A DNA stretch of 64,000 bases, taken from NCBI RefSeq assembly GCF_008973715.1, contig NZ_WBOL01000005.1:1-64000 (forward strand). The letters run 5' to 3'. This document shows, piece by piece, positions 37,523 through 47,348 of this stretch; within the stretch, counting starts at the first letter, position 1, and every line of letters starts with the position of its first letter. Position numbers and translations under genes: made by a program. The notes under the pieces were generated by a model. That model ran no database searches. It saw only the letters and a program-made list of their open reading frames with translations, and was not told the origin of the DNA. Origin of the DNA: Nitrincola schmidtii (GTDB lineage: Bacteria; Pseudomonadota; Gammaproteobacteria; Pseudomonadales; Balneatricaceae).

Positions 37523-37550
37523 TTTTTTGATAGCCCTTTTTTGATAGCCC
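37523..37550. repeat. 14-bp tandem repeat in the prfB leader
   Basis: TTTTTTGATAGCCC occurs twice, back to back (37523-37536 and 37537-37550), in the predicted prfB 5' leader. This looks like slippage-prone or recently duplicated sequence. Confidence 0.9.
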
Positions 37551-37580
37551 TTTTCCACAGCCGGAGTTCTAAGTTCTAAA

Positions 37581-38675
37581 ATGGAAATCAATCCAATTCT
37601 TCTCAGTCTCAAAGATTACGCTGAGCGCACCAATACTCTTAAGCGTTATATGGATTACGACGGCAAACGTGAGCGTTTGGAAGAGGTCGAGCGAGAGCTT
37701 GAAAACCCCGATGTGTGGAATAATCCTGAAAATGCTCAGCAACTAGGTCGTGAGCGCAATAACCTAAGTAATACCGTCACTACATTAGACGATTTAACTT
37801 CCGGTGTTGCAGATGCCCGTGAACTACTCGATCTTGCCGTTGAAGAAGATGACGAAGACACCGTTGCTGAAGTGGTCAAAGAGCTGGAAGGTCTGGGTAA
37901 ACGCTTAGAAGACCTTGAGTTTCGCCGAATGTTCTCGGGTGAAGCCGACCCTAACAATGCTTTCCTTGATATTCAGTCAGGTTCCGGCGGCACCGAAGCG
38001 CAGGATTGGGCGAATATGATGCTGAGAATGTATCTGCGCTGGGGGGAAGACAAAGGCTTCAAAACCGAGTTGATTGAAGTCTCGGATGGCGATGTGGCTG
38101 GTATTAAAAGTGCGACGATACGCTTTGAAGGTGAATACGCCTTTGGTTGGTTACGCACAGAAATCGGTGTGCATCGCCTTGTACGTAAATCACCCTTTGA
38201 CTCGGGTGGTCGACGTCATACCTCCTTTGCCTCGGTATTCGTGTCGCCAGAAATCGATGATAACATTGATATAGAGATTAACCCTGCCGATCTTCGTGTT
38301 GATGTGTATCGTGCATCGGGTGCCGGTGGTCAGCACGTTAACCGAACCGAATCTGCTGTGCGTATTACTCACGAACCCTCTGGTATTGTGGTGCAAAGTC
38401 AGTCAGCACGTTCGCAGCATCAAAACCGTGATGTATGTATGAAGCAACTGCGCTCAAAACTTTATGAGATGGAAATGCTGAAGCGTAATGCCGCAGCACA
38501 AGAACTGGAGGACTCCAAAGCCGACATCGGCTGGGGTAGTCAAATTCGTTCTTATGTTTTAGATGATCAGCGTATCAAAGATCTTCGCACCGGTGTACAA
38601 ACCTCTAACTGTGATCGCGTGTTAGATGGTGAACTGGATCAGTTTATTGTTGCCAGCTTAAAAGCCGGCCTTTGA
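37581..38675 (+). CDS. prfB: Peptide chain release factor 2 (no programmed frameshift)
   Basis: The 364-aa release factor 2 recognises UGA and UAA stop codons: tripeptide SPF at 204-206 and the catalytic GGQ at 249-251. In many bacteria expression depends on a +1 frameshift at an in-frame UGA near codon 26. Here that region reads TAT-ATG-GAT-TAC without UGA, and the upstream AGGGGG-like stimulator is replaced by AAGCGT, so the gene is one uninterrupted frame. lysS follows with a short gap, the usual order. Confidence 0.96.
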   Translation: MEINPILLSLKDYAERTNTLKRYMDYDGKRERLEEVERELENPDVWNNPENAQQLGRERNNLSNTVTTLDDLTSGVADARELLDLAVEEDDEDTVAEVVKELEGLGKRLEDLEFRRMFSGEADPNNAFLDIQSGSGGTEAQDWANMMLRMYLRWGEDKGFKTELIEVSDGDVAGIKSATIRFEGEYAFGWLRTEIGVHRLVRKSPFDSGGRRHTSFASVFVSPEIDDNIDIEINPADLRVDVYRASGAGGQHVNRTESAVRITHEPSGIVVQSQSARSQHQNRDVCMKQLRSKLYEMEMLKRNAAAQELEDSKADIGWGSQIRSYVLDDQRIKDLRTGVQTSNCDRVLDGELDQFIVASLKAGL

Positions 38676-38710
38676 TTAATCGACAACCGACAGAATTAGG
38701 AAACAACTTC

Positions 38711-40216
38711 ATGTCCGAAGTGAATCAACCCCAAGATGAAAACCGCCTTATTGCCGAGCGTCGAGAAAAACTGCGCCAGATACGTGCTGAAGGCAAAGCC
38801 TTTCCAAACACTTTCCGTCGTGACAGTTATGCGGCGGATATTCAAGCTGCTCATGCTGATAAAACTAAGGAAGAATTAGAAGCTGAAGGATTACAGATGA
38901 GTGTCGCTGGACGGGTGATGCTGAATCGCGGTGCTTTTATGGTACTGCAAGATATGACCGGCCGTATTCAGTTATATGTGAATAAAGAAGCGCGTGCTTT
39001 CGCTAAATCACTGGATTTAGGTGATATCATCGGTGTGAAGGGTGTGCTGCATAAGTCTGGCAAAGGTGATTTGTATGTCGATATGGCTGAGTTTGAGCTG
39101 CTGACCAAAAACCTGCGCCCACTGCCTGAAAAACATAAAGGTCTGCAAGATACTGAAATGCGTTACCGTCAGCGTTATGTTGACTTGATTACCAATGAAA
39201 GCTCAAGACGAGTCTTCGAAGTACGTTCAAAAATTGTTTCCGGTATTCGTCAGTATTTATCGGCTCGTCGCTTTATTGAAGCTGAAACGCCGATGCTGCA
39301 TGGCATTCCTGGTGGTGCAACGGCGCGTCCATTCGTGACGCATCACAATGCCTTAGACCTTGATATGTATCTACGTATCGCACCCGAGTTGTACTTGAAG
39401 CGTTTAGTCGTGGGTGGTTTTGAGCGAGTGTTTGAGATCAACCGTAACTTCCGTAATGAAGGATTATCGACTCGTCATAACCCTGAATTTACCATGATCG
39501 AATTCTATCAGGCCTACGCCGATTACCACGACCTGATGGATTTGACCGAAGATATGTTGCGCACCTTGGCGAAAGATATCCTTGGCACCACCACCATCGT
39601 GAATACCGTGCGTAATGAAGATGGCGAGGTGTTAGAAAGCTTTGAGTATGACTTAAGCAAGCCTTTCCGTCGCATCAGTGTATTTGACTCTATTCTGCAT
39701 TATAACCCTGACATTAAGCCGGAAGCGCTTGCTGATGATCATGCTGCTCGTCAAATTGCTGAGCGTTTGCATATCGACTTGATGGATAATTGGGGCTTAG
39801 GTCGCGTACAGATGGAGATCTTTGATAAAACTGTTGAGCATCATCTGGATCAACCAACCTTTATCACCGAATACCCAACCGAGGTGAGTCCTCTGGCGCG
39901 TCAAAATGATAGCAACCCTCATGTCACTGATCGTTTTGAGTTCTTTGTCGGTGGACGTGAGTTGGCCAATGGCTTCTCGGAGTTAAATGACCCTGAAGAT
40001 CAAGCAGCACGTTTCCGTGCTCAGGTTGAAGAAAAGGATGCTGGCGATGATGAAGCGATGCACTACGATGCAGACTACATCAACGCATTGGAGTATGGTT
40101 TACCACCTACTGCAGGTGAAGGTATCGGTATCGATCGATTAGTGATGTTGTTTACCGACTCACCTTCAATTCGTGACGTCATCCTGTTCCCTGCCATGCG
40201 CCCGCGCAGTCAGTAG
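38711..40216 (+). CDS. lysS: Lysyl-tRNA synthetase (class II)
   Basis: A 501-aa class II synthetase that charges tRNA-Lys: N-terminal OB-fold anticodon domain ([20 protein letters not shown] and following), then catalytic motifs 2 ([15 protein letters not shown]) and 3 ([13 protein letters not shown]). The frame opens at 38672, but the ATG at 38711 has AGGAAA nine bases upstream and gives the family's usual length. It follows prfB by 35 bp. Confidence 0.97.
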   Translation: MSEVNQPQDENRLIAERREKLRQIRAEGKAFPNTFRRDSYAADIQAAHADKTKEELEAEGLQMSVAGRVMLNRGAFMVLQDMTGRIQLYVNKEARAFAKSLDLGDIIGVKGVLHKSGKGDLYVDMAEFELLTKNLRPLPEKHKGLQDTEMRYRQRYVDLITNESSRRVFEVRSKIVSGIRQYLSARRFIEAETPMLHGIPGGATARPFVTHHNALDLDMYLRIAPELYLKRLVVGGFERVFEINRNFRNEGLSTRHNPEFTMIEFYQAYADYHDLMDLTEDMLRTLAKDILGTTTIVNTVRNEDGEVLESFEYDLSKPFRRISVFDSILHYNPDIKPEALADDHAARQIAERLHIDLMDNWGLGRVQMEIFDKTVEHHLDQPTFITEYPTEVSPLARQNDSNPHVTDRFEFFVGGRELANGFSELNDPEDQAARFRAQVEEKDAGDDEAMHYDADYINALEYGLPPTAGEGIGIDRLVMLFTDSPSIRDVILFPAMRPRSQ

Positions 40217-40238
40217 ACGCTGAAGAGGTTTTTTGATC

Positions 40239-40922
40239 ATGGCATTAGAGAACGCACCCAGTTGGAAGCCGTTTCTTGATCCAGAGTTTGAAAAGCCTTA
40301 TATGCAGGCGTTGAAGCAGTTTTTAAGAAGCGAGAAAGATCAGCATAAAGTGATCTTTCCGCCTTCTTCCGACTGGTTTCACGCGTTAGAAGTAACTCCT
40401 CTCGATCAAGTCAACGTCGTGATTTTGGGTCAAGACCCTTATCATCAACCGGGACAGGCGCATGGCTTGTGCTTTTCTGTGAAACCCGGTGTACGCATTC
40501 CTCCCTCGTTGCAAAATATTTACAAAGAATTGAAAACCGATTTAGGTATTGATCAGCCCGGCCATGGGTTTTTAGATCCTTGGGCAACTCAGGGTGTGTT
40601 ATTGATCAATGCTGTGTTGACGGTTGAGCAAAGCAATGCCAATGCTCATCAAGGAAAAGGTTGGGAAATCTTTACTGACCGCATTATTGAGTTGGTTAAT
40701 GAACAGTGTGATCATGCGGTGTTTATGCTTTGGGGGAGTTACGCGCAGAAGAAAGGTTCAGGTATCGATAACCAAAAGCACCTTGTTCTGAAGGCTCCTC
40801 ATCCATCACCTCTCTCTGCTCATCGGGGGTTTTTAGGCTGTCAGCATTTTAGTCAGGCGAATGAGTGGTTGATCAGTCAAGGAAAAACGCCGATCAACTG
40901 GCAGTTGCCGGCATTAGATTGA
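40239..40922 (+). CDS. ung: Uracil-DNA glycosylase
   Basis: This 227-aa family 1 UDG removes uracil from DNA to start base-excision repair. The water-activating loop [17 protein letters not shown] and the DNA-intercalation motif [13 protein letters not shown] are intact. The ATG at 40239 has GAAGAGG upstream; a TTG two codons earlier is less likely. It sits 22 bp after lysS and is probably co-transcribed. Confidence 0.96.
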   Translation: MALENAPSWKPFLDPEFEKPYMQALKQFLRSEKDQHKVIFPPSSDWFHALEVTPLDQVNVVILGQDPYHQPGQAHGLCFSVKPGVRIPPSLQNIYKELKTDLGIDQPGHGFLDPWATQGVLLINAVLTVEQSNANAHQGKGWEIFTDRIIELVNEQCDHAVFMLWGSYAQKKGSGIDNQKHLVLKAPHPSPLSAHRGFLGCQHFSQANEWLISQGKTPINWQLPALD

Positions 40923-40932
40923 ACCTTGCTAT

Positions 40933-41886
40933 TCAGCGTTTACTTTCAAATAAACGATCATCTAAAGTGTAGGGTAAATCCAACAGCTTAATAGCAACAT
41001 GATCTGCAAACCATAATGCATCTTGCTCTGCTCTATCTTTGACAATAACGGCTAGCATTTCGTAAACACCTGATTCTTCTGTTTCGGCTACCAACACGAT
41101 CTGACCAACACCTTCTTTGTCATCACAGTGGATCATGCTGCCGATCTGAGGTGTTTCAGACGCTTTACAGGTCACGCGATACATTGGACGTTTAAGTATG
41201 CCGCGATGTTGTAAGCGGGTAATGATTTCTTGCCCAGTGTAGCAACCTTTTTTGAAGTTTATGCCCTCAAATACCTGAAGATTAAGCATTTGCGGAATAA
41301 AAAGCTCTGAGGTTTCTTCTCGAAGATCTGCAATACCCTCACGTATCTCATGCAGTATCCATTGTTCCAGCGTCATCTCTTCAGTCGTTTGTGCAAGTGA
41401 TTCTAGTAAGGACTTGGCAGTGGCCTCTGTTGTCCAAAATTCATATCGATTGGCTTGAATACAGCAAAGAATACCGGTTTCAGTCACTAAGGTATGAGAC
41501 GGGGTTGTTGGCAACTTCTCCGCTGCTATATCCAATAAACTAGGTAATGTTTGAGTCAGATCCGTGCCGTAAAAGCCTATCCCTCTGGCTTTTGTTTCTA
41601 TATTCGCGGTGGCTTTAGAAAAAATGATATATTTTTTTAGCTGGGCAAGCGCTTTTTCAGCCAAAGAGGTATGAGATCTAAGCAGAAAACACGCATCACT
41701 GTTTGCCATCACTCTAAAAAGCGAGATCATATGGCCCTTAATATTGCAGTGTGCTCCTAAGCGGCTTCCTTCTTTAACCACATCACGAAGATCACAGCTG
41801 AGCTGCCCTTGTAAAAAGGTAAATGCATCCTTTCCCTCAACTTGAATCAGTTGTTGATGACTCAGTGGTGTGTAAAAGCAGTTCAT
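40933..41886 (-). CDS. ygfZ: tRNA-modifying protein YgfZ (folate-binding)
   Basis: A 317-aa folate-dependent protein of the GcvT-like fold that supports Fe-S cluster enzymes such as MiaB. The signature with its essential cysteine, KKGCYTGQEIITRLQHRG, is present near 226-243. I chose the ATG at 41886 because GGAT precedes it at seven bases and it matches the family's MNCFYTPLSHQQ-type start; the ATG at 41898 remains possible. It is convergent with ung, 10 bp apart. Confidence 0.88.
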   Translation of the reverse strand: MNCFYTPLSHQQLIQVEGKDAFTFLQGQLSCDLRDVVKEGSRLGAHCNIKGHMISLFRVMANSDACFLLRSHTSLAEKALAQLKKYIIFSKATANIETKARGIGFYGTDLTQTLPSLLDIAAEKLPTTPSHTLVTETGILCCIQANRYEFWTTEATAKSLLESLAQTTEEMTLEQWILHEIREGIADLREETSELFIPQMLNLQVFEGINFKKGCYTGQEIITRLQHRGILKRPMYRVTCKASETPQIGSMIHCDDKEGVGQIVLVAETEESGVYEMLAVIVKDRAEQDALWFADHVAIKLLDLPYTLDDRLFESKR

Positions 41887-41973
41887 AGTGAGATCCATAC
41901 AACCTATTTATAGTAATGATTGAGTGCAGTTCTTTGCAGCTATTCTGCCGTCGTTCTATTTTTATCTATAGAG

Positions 41974-42834
41974 CTATTGAGTTGTGGCTAGCTTGGCTAT
42001 ACCGCGGCCTAATTTGACGCCACTTCCTGCGCTAAGTTCACTATTCCACTGCAAGGCATTTTCACCAAAGAGAAGAATGACCGTAGAACCTAGTTTAAAG
42101 CGTCCCATCTCTTCACCTCGTGTTAGCGTAATGAGATCTTCATAGCGTTTACCGAGCACTAAGGGTGTTTTCAGTACCGGTGCAACATGCCCTTGCCAAA
42201 CAACTTCAATGCCGGCCACGATCATAGCGCCGACAAGCACCATCGCCATAGGTCCAATTTCCGTATCAAAGATAGCCACTAACCGTTCGTTACGTGCAAA
42301 CAGCTGGTCTACACCTTCTGCAGTAACCTGATTCACCGACCATAAATCACCCGGTACATAAACGGTTTCACGAAGTACGCCACTGATCGGCATGTGCACT
42401 CGATGGTAATCCTTAGGTGATAGGTAAATAGTGGCAAATTCACCATTTATAAAAGGTTCAGCGCGTTTTAGATCACCCCCCAGTAGCGTGGTTAAACCGT
42501 AATCACGTCCTTTCGCTTGGAAAATTCTGCCATGCTCTATCTTACCCAATTGACTAATGGCACCATCAGCAGGCGAGATCAGTACATCAGGATCACTGTC
42601 AATAGGTCTTGCTTCTGGTTTTAACGCACGGGTAAAAAAGGCATTGAAGCTTGGGTAGGCGAGGGGGTTCTCTTCAGCCGCTTCGGTCATATTGATTTGG
42701 TATTGGCGATTAAACCAACGGATGAAGCCGTTTTTAACCCACGCTGTTTTGCAGTCTGCTAATCGACCCACAAGGCGGGATAAAAGATGTTGAGGAACGA
42801 GGTATTGAAAAAAAATAAAGAGACGATTTTTCAC
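41974..42834 (-). CDS. psd: Phosphatidylserine decarboxylase
   Basis: A 286-aa inner-membrane proenzyme that makes phosphatidylethanolamine. It cleaves itself at the LGST motif, here FKLGSTVILLFG near 254, to create the pyruvoyl group. YLSPKDYHRVHMP and the N-terminal SFNAFFTRALKPEARP are conserved. The start is GTG, overlapping the HDOD gene stop by four bases (GTGA), so translation is coupled to that gene. Confidence 0.94.
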   Translation of the reverse strand: MKNRLFIFFQYLVPQHLLSRLVGRLADCKTAWVKNGFIRWFNRQYQINMTEAAEENPLAYPSFNAFFTRALKPEARPIDSDPDVLISPADGAISQLGKIEHGRIFQAKGRDYGLTTLLGGDLKRAEPFINGEFATIYLSPKDYHRVHMPISGVLRETVYVPGDLWSVNQVTAEGVDQLFARNERLVAIFDTEIGPMAMVLVGAMIVAGIEVVWQGHVAPVLKTPLVLGKRYEDLITLTRGEEMGRFKLGSTVILLFGENALQWNSELSAGSGVKLGRGIAKLATTQ

Positions 42835-44483
42835 TGTTTTTCCTGTGGTAAGTTTTTTAAAGCTTGGTTAGCCGCAGTGCATAAGAAGCGAAAGCGATCG
42901 GCAAGAAATTTGTTTAAGGGTGGGGCATCCTGTCCATGATCAGCATAAACCATCACTAAGGGGCCCTTCGGGTCAAATAACGACATTAATAACCAGTCAT
43001 TATTAGGCATGATTTGTTCTAGTTGAGCAGGAATGAGTGGCAGCAAGCGTTGGCTCGTGTCACTGGAAAACCAGACAAAGGTGGCTTTAGTCAATGCACG
43101 CTTGAAAATGCTAGGGATTTTGAGATCCGCAGAGAAGCTTTTCAACGGATCATCAGGATTAAATCCACTATTTAACAGTGGCTTCAAGCGAGCTTCTTTT
43201 TGAGAAACTTGAAAAATTAATACACGTTTAATGCCAAGCCCTTCAGCTAGACCTTTGTGAAGCTGCTTAATAATATGCCCTGCTTTAATAAAATGTTTCG
43301 CTTCTGCAAGTGATTGAAATTCGGCGCTGATGGCGTCGAATCTCTGCTTATCTAAGAAGTCACTGGGTATCGCAGCGGGTTTAATTTCTGCAGCTGATCT
43401 TGGTGTTGTAGTAGCAGGTTTGTCAGTCTTTACAACAACTTTAGGTGTTTGTTCAGATAGCTTTTGTCTTTCTTTCTCGCCGATCATGCCGATAAAATGA
43501 GCGGATTTTCGAGTATCTGGAAGTAATAAAATTTCAGCTGCCGGAGAAAGTACACCTGGCTGATGATATTCTCGAGCGGATTGCGCGCATTGACTGTGCA
43601 GATGAGCTAGGGCGAGATCTTTATCCATTGCAAGGTAGTCGCTGATAATCTCGTAAAGTCTTTTGGCTTTAGGTGTATTCCAGCCACGTGTTGCGGTTAG
43701 GGCCAGCCAATTAGCCAGTTTGACTGGAAACAAAGGCTGTTGGAAAAAGTGATTAATTTCTCTAAGTGCTTCACCCTCAAGGCGAGGGTCACCCATCGCC
43801 TTCATATGTAACTTACTCAGTAGGTCAGAAGAGGGTGAGGTGTCATGACTCAGAGCAGTGACTGTTAACTCCGGTAGGTTCAAGTGTTTAGCTAGATGAT
43901 GACCGACTGACTGAAGGGTGCAGCCAAAAACATCATATTCAGCCAAGGCAACATCAACGCCCTCAACGAGAACTTTTCGTTGATAAGCTTCCTTATGAAG
44001 AGGGGCGTACAGCCAAGCAAACCAATGAACACAACCATAAAGGAGTGCCGCTAATTTAATCTCCTCCGCTTGTGCAAGATGTTTAAGGCGAGCAAACTCA
44101 GCTGCTTGAGTGGATGCATGGTGACTATCAGCGACAGCGCGCATAAACAATGTATGCACTGTACTTAGCGGGTTTAATTTAAATCCCTGTGAGCTTTTTA
44201 GTAATTCTTCAATTTTGTCGAAACCAAGAGATTGTACAGCGTGGTCGATGCTGGCAACTCGGGTTCCTTTGGGTGTCAACAATGCCTGCGCAGCTCTGGT
44301 AACTTGAAACACCATCATGGGATCAGTGCGAATAATCGGCGCAAGGCTTAGCAGGTTGCTACTGGGTGAATCAATGGTTTTACGCAATCGCACCAGCGTA
44401 CTTGCCCTAACTGGTAATGGCTTGTCAATAAAGAAGTCTAGCCACTCATCTAAATTGGTCGGTGATTGCGATTTACGTGACAT
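42831..44483 (-). CDS. HDOD-domain protein with C-terminal GAF-like region
   Basis: This 550-aa cytoplasmic protein has an N-terminal HDOD domain (about 15-280: LPVRASTLVRLRKTI, APIIRTDPMMVFQVTRAAQAL, IDHAVQSLGFDKIEELL), a catalytically silent HD-like domain used in signalling. A proline/threonine-rich linker (about 345-375) follows, then a C-terminal region that looks like a GAF or similar sensory domain (IKRVLIFQVSQKEARLKPLL). The role is unknown. Its stop overlaps psd by four bases, and its start lies 34 bp after rsgA, an order also seen in relatives of pseudomonads. Confidence 0.8.
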   Translation of the reverse strand: MSRKSQSPTNLDEWLDFFIDKPLPVRASTLVRLRKTIDSPSSNLLSLAPIIRTDPMMVFQVTRAAQALLTPKGTRVASIDHAVQSLGFDKIEELLKSSQGFKLNPLSTVHTLFMRAVADSHHASTQAAEFARLKHLAQAEEIKLAALLYGCVHWFAWLYAPLHKEAYQRKVLVEGVDVALAEYDVFGCTLQSVGHHLAKHLNLPELTVTALSHDTSPSSDLLSKLHMKAMGDPRLEGEALREINHFFQQPLFPVKLANWLALTATRGWNTPKAKRLYEIISDYLAMDKDLALAHLHSQCAQSAREYHQPGVLSPAAEILLLPDTRKSAHFIGMIGEKERQKLSEQTPKVVVKTDKPATTTPRSAAEIKPAAIPSDFLDKQRFDAISAEFQSLAEAKHFIKAGHIIKQLHKGLAEGLGIKRVLIFQVSQKEARLKPLLNSGFNPDDPLKSFSADLKIPSIFKRALTKATFVWFSSDTSQRLLPLIPAQLEQIMPNNDWLLMSLFDPKGPLVMVYADHGQDAPPLNKFLADRFRFLCTAANQALKNLPQEKQ

Positions 44484-44517
44484 CCGGTTAACTCGACTGG
44501 CCAGAGATAAGTTAAGT

Positions 44518-45543
44518 TTACAGCGTTTCCTGCATAGAGTTAAGAATCATGCGGTAACTACGAAAACGTTGCTCCGTGATTTCACCCTGTTCTACTGCCT
44601 GCAAAAGTGCGCAGCCTGGCTCTTGAAGGTGCTTACAGTCTCTGAAGCGGCAGTGACCAATAAAGGGTCTGAATTCAATAAATCCATCTAACACTTGCTC
44701 CTCATCCATATGCCATAAACCAAACTCACGGATGCCCGGCGAGTCGATAAGATCACCACCATCGGGCATGTGGAATAAACGAGCAGTTGTCGTGGTGTGA
44801 CGCCCTTTACCACTTTGCTCAGACAGTTCACCTACTTTCAGATCTATGCCAGGTAGCAGCGCATTAATGAGTGATGATTTTCCTACACCCGATTGGCCGA
44901 CAAAAACACTGATACGATGATTCAATTGAGCCTTCAGTTCATCTAAGGTTTCATCACGACCTGCGGAAGTATGAATAATTTTGTAACCAATATTCTGATA
45001 AATTTCTAGCATTGGCATCAGCCATTGAGCGTTTTCGTCGTTAATGAGATCGGTTTTATTCAGCAGTAAAATGGGCTCGATTTCAGATCGCTCGCAGGCG
45101 ATAAGATAACGATCAATTAAATTGGCATGCGCTCTGGGTTCAGGTGCTAGAGTAATAATAATTTGATCAATATTTGCAGCAACGGGTTTTAGCTCACCAT
45201 GGTTGTTGGGGCGTTGTAGTTGAGTTTTACGAGGGTTAACGGCCACCACAACGCCGCCGTCCGGTGAGCGACACCAAATCACTTGATCGCCAGTGACTAA
45301 TTGCCCAAGGTGAGTTCGTAAATGACAGCGAACAATCTCTCCTTGCTGGCTTCCTACCAGTACTTCAACATCGACCTGTTTACCATAGTGAGAGATAATC
45401 AGTCCTTGCTGTTCAGGTCCTAGCTCACCACCAGAAAGTTGTTTTTCAATCTGTGAGTCACGTTTTAAAGCACGATTGGCACGTTCTTCCTGAATTTTAT
45501 CGATGCGCCATGACTGGCGACGCGTTACTTTACGTTTGCTCAT
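44518..45543 (-). CDS. rsgA: Ribosome small-subunit GTPase RsgA
   Basis: This 341-aa circularly permuted GTPase acts late in 30S subunit maturation. An N-terminal OB-fold is followed by G4 (LLNKTDL), G1 ([14 protein letters not shown]), G3 (DSPGIREFG) and a C-terminal zinc-binding segment ([18 protein letters not shown]). The basic N-terminus ([13 protein letters not shown]) is typical. It is divergent from orn, the usual arrangement. Confidence 0.95.
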   Translation of the reverse strand: MSKRKVTRRQSWRIDKIQEERANRALKRDSQIEKQLSGGELGPEQQGLIISHYGKQVDVEVLVGSQQGEIVRCHLRTHLGQLVTGDQVIWCRSPDGGVVVAVNPRKTQLQRPNNHGELKPVAANIDQIIITLAPEPRAHANLIDRYLIACERSEIEPILLLNKTDLINDENAQWLMPMLEIYQNIGYKIIHTSAGRDETLDELKAQLNHRISVFVGQSGVGKSSLINALLPGIDLKVGELSEQSGKGRHTTTTARLFHMPDGGDLIDSPGIREFGLWHMDEEQVLDGFIEFRPFIGHCRFRDCKHLQEPGCALLQAVEQGEITEQRFRSYRMILNSMQETL

Positions 45544-45641
45544 TGGTGATTGACTATTCCTGCTCTCAAGGTTTTTTTGCGGGTGTTGTTAAGCTTCGCA
45601 CTTTGGTGTCAATAAGGTACTCTATAGTCAGAAATTAATAC

Positions 45642-45659
45642 AGTCAGACTTTGCTGACT
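45642..45659. promoter_or_regulatory. Inverted repeat before orn
   Basis: AGTCAG-N6-CTGACT lies about 20 bp before the orn start, just before its ribosome site. It could form a small leader hairpin or bind a regulator; nothing further supports either. Confidence 0.25.
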
Positions 45660-45679
45660 TGAGTAGGGGAGAAAGGTGA

Positions 45680-46222
45680 ATGCCGCGCGAAAGTGCATTG
45701 CTATGGATTGATCTGGAGATGACCGGTCTTGATCCAGAAAAAGATCGAATTATTGAAATGGCCGCTATCGTGACCGATGCAGATTTAAACCCCCTAGCAG
45801 AAAGTCCAGTGATTACCGTGAATCAACCTGATTCATTATTAGCACAAATGGATGAATGGTGTACCAAGCAGCATGGTCAGTCGGGTTTAACTGCCAGAGT
45901 GCGCGAAAGCAAAACGACAGAAGCTGAAGCCGAAAAGATCATGTTAACGTTTATGCGCCAATTTACCGATAAAGGTGTGTCGCCGATGTGTGGTAATAGC
46001 ATCGGTCAGGATCGTCGTTTTTTAGTGAAATATATGCCCGAACTTGAAGCACACTTTCACTATCGAAATATTGATGTCAGCACCATCAAAGAGTTGGCCA
46101 AACGTTGGAAGCCTTCCATCATGAATGGATTCAAAAAGAAGGGAGCACATTTGGCGCTGGATGATATTCGAGACTCTATCGAAGAGTTACGTCATTATCG
46201 CCGTCACCTGTTTCGTTTGTAA
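45680..46222 (+). CDS. orn: Oligoribonuclease
   Basis: This 180-aa DEDDh 3'-5' exoribonuclease degrades di- and short oligoribonucleotides (including pGpG) to mononucleotides. It has [31 protein letters not shown] and [14 protein letters not shown]. Ribosome site GAAAGGTGA. Its last 47 bp overlap the end of queG on the opposite strand. Confidence 0.97.
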   Translation: MPRESALLWIDLEMTGLDPEKDRIIEMAAIVTDADLNPLAESPVITVNQPDSLLAQMDEWCTKQHGQSGLTARVRESKTTEAEAEKIMLTFMRQFTDKGVSPMCGNSIGQDRRFLVKYMPELEAHFHYRNIDVSTIKELAKRWKPSIMNGFKKKGAHLALDDIRDSIEELRHYRRHLFRL

Positions 46223-47312
46223 GCTGTTGAATAGCCCAATGGATATGTTCAGCTAATAGCGCTGAACAATCTGGTTGTTGCAGTCGACGTATCAAGGTGT
46301 CAATAACCTCTGTGCCGCCAGCACTGTTGCCTAAAGCGATTGCTATATTGCGCTGCCAGCCTTCAAAACCGGTTCGGCGAATCGCTGAACCTTCGGTTCG
46401 TTTCAAAAAAGTCGCCTCATCCCACTGGAATAACGAAATTAGATCAGCGTCATCAAGGTGGTGACGTGGTTTAAAATCATCTTCATGACTGTGCTGTGCA
46501 AAACGATTCCAAGGACAAAAAAGCTGACAGTCGTCGCAACCAAAAATACGGTTACCCATAGGTTTGCGAAACTCTTCAGGAATGGATCCTTTGTGCTCAA
46601 TGGTTAAATAGGAAATGCAGCGGCGTGCATCTAGCACATAGGGTTGAGGAAACGCCTTGGTTGGGCATACATCCAGACAAGCGGTGCATTTTCCACAATG
46701 GCCCTTTTCTTCAGGCGGATCGATGGGTAAGGGTAAGTTGATAAATAACTCACCCAAAAAGAACCATGAGCCAGCCTCTCGATTCAGTAACAGTGTGTGT
46801 TTACCAATCCAGCCTAAGCCCGCATTTCTTGCAATAGGACGTTCTAGAACCGGAGCACTGTCGACAAAGGGGCGAAATAGGGTTTCTTGCTGCAGGTGCA
46901 GCTCAATCCTTTGACCCAGTTGTTTGAGCTTTTTTCTCATCAGTTTGTGGTAATCACGGCCCAGAGTATAGCGTGCTATATAGGCTTTATTGGGATTGTC
47001 TAGTATGGATAAGGTTTCTACACCTGCAGGTAGGTAATCCATCCGCACACTGATAATACGTTGAGTGTTTGGGTGCAATTGACTTGCATCTAAGCGCTTA
47101 TCGCGATGATCTCCAAGCCACCTCATCTCCCCTTGCATCCCTTCATTTAGCCATTTATCAAGTGGTTCAGCTTCAGCAGACAGGTCTGTTCCAGTAATAC
47201 CGCATTGGGCAAAACCTAGCTCGCTAGCCCACTGTTTGATTAACTCAGCAAGGTGCTGAATTTCGAATGTTCCTGTGAGAGGATGATTTTGCTTGCTCTG
47301 TTCGTTGTGCAT
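46176..47312 (-). CDS. queG: Epoxyqueuosine reductase QueG
   Basis: This 378-aa cobalamin- and Fe-S-dependent enzyme reduces epoxyqueuosine to queuosine in tRNA. Two 4Fe-4S motifs are visible ([15 protein letters not shown], and [15 protein letters not shown]), with RSVRPL-type region [16 protein letters not shown] and a C-terminal HEAT-like part. The frame opens at 47396, inside nnr; I place the start at the ATG at 47312, which gives the normal length and a 36-bp gap to divergent nnr. Confidence 0.93.
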   Translation of the reverse strand: MHNEQSKQNHPLTGTFEIQHLAELIKQWASELGFAQCGITGTDLSAEAEPLDKWLNEGMQGEMRWLGDHRDKRLDASQLHPNTQRIISVRMDYLPAGVETLSILDNPNKAYIARYTLGRDYHKLMRKKLKQLGQRIELHLQQETLFRPFVDSAPVLERPIARNAGLGWIGKHTLLLNREAGSWFFLGELFINLPLPIDPPEEKGHCGKCTACLDVCPTKAFPQPYVLDARRCISYLTIEHKGSIPEEFRKPMGNRIFGCDDCQLFCPWNRFAQHSHEDDFKPRHHLDDADLISLFQWDEATFLKRTEGSAIRRTGFEGWQRNIAIALGNSAGGTEVIDTLIRRLQQPDCSALLAEHIHWAIQQLTNETGDGDNDVTLR

Positions 47313-47348
47313 GCCAGAATAGCTATCAAAGGTTAAGGAGAAAGCGGC

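Noticed and set aside
37523-37550. Possible start of a CRISPR-like or satellite array
   Set aside because: Only two 14-bp units without spacers; a plain tandem duplication.
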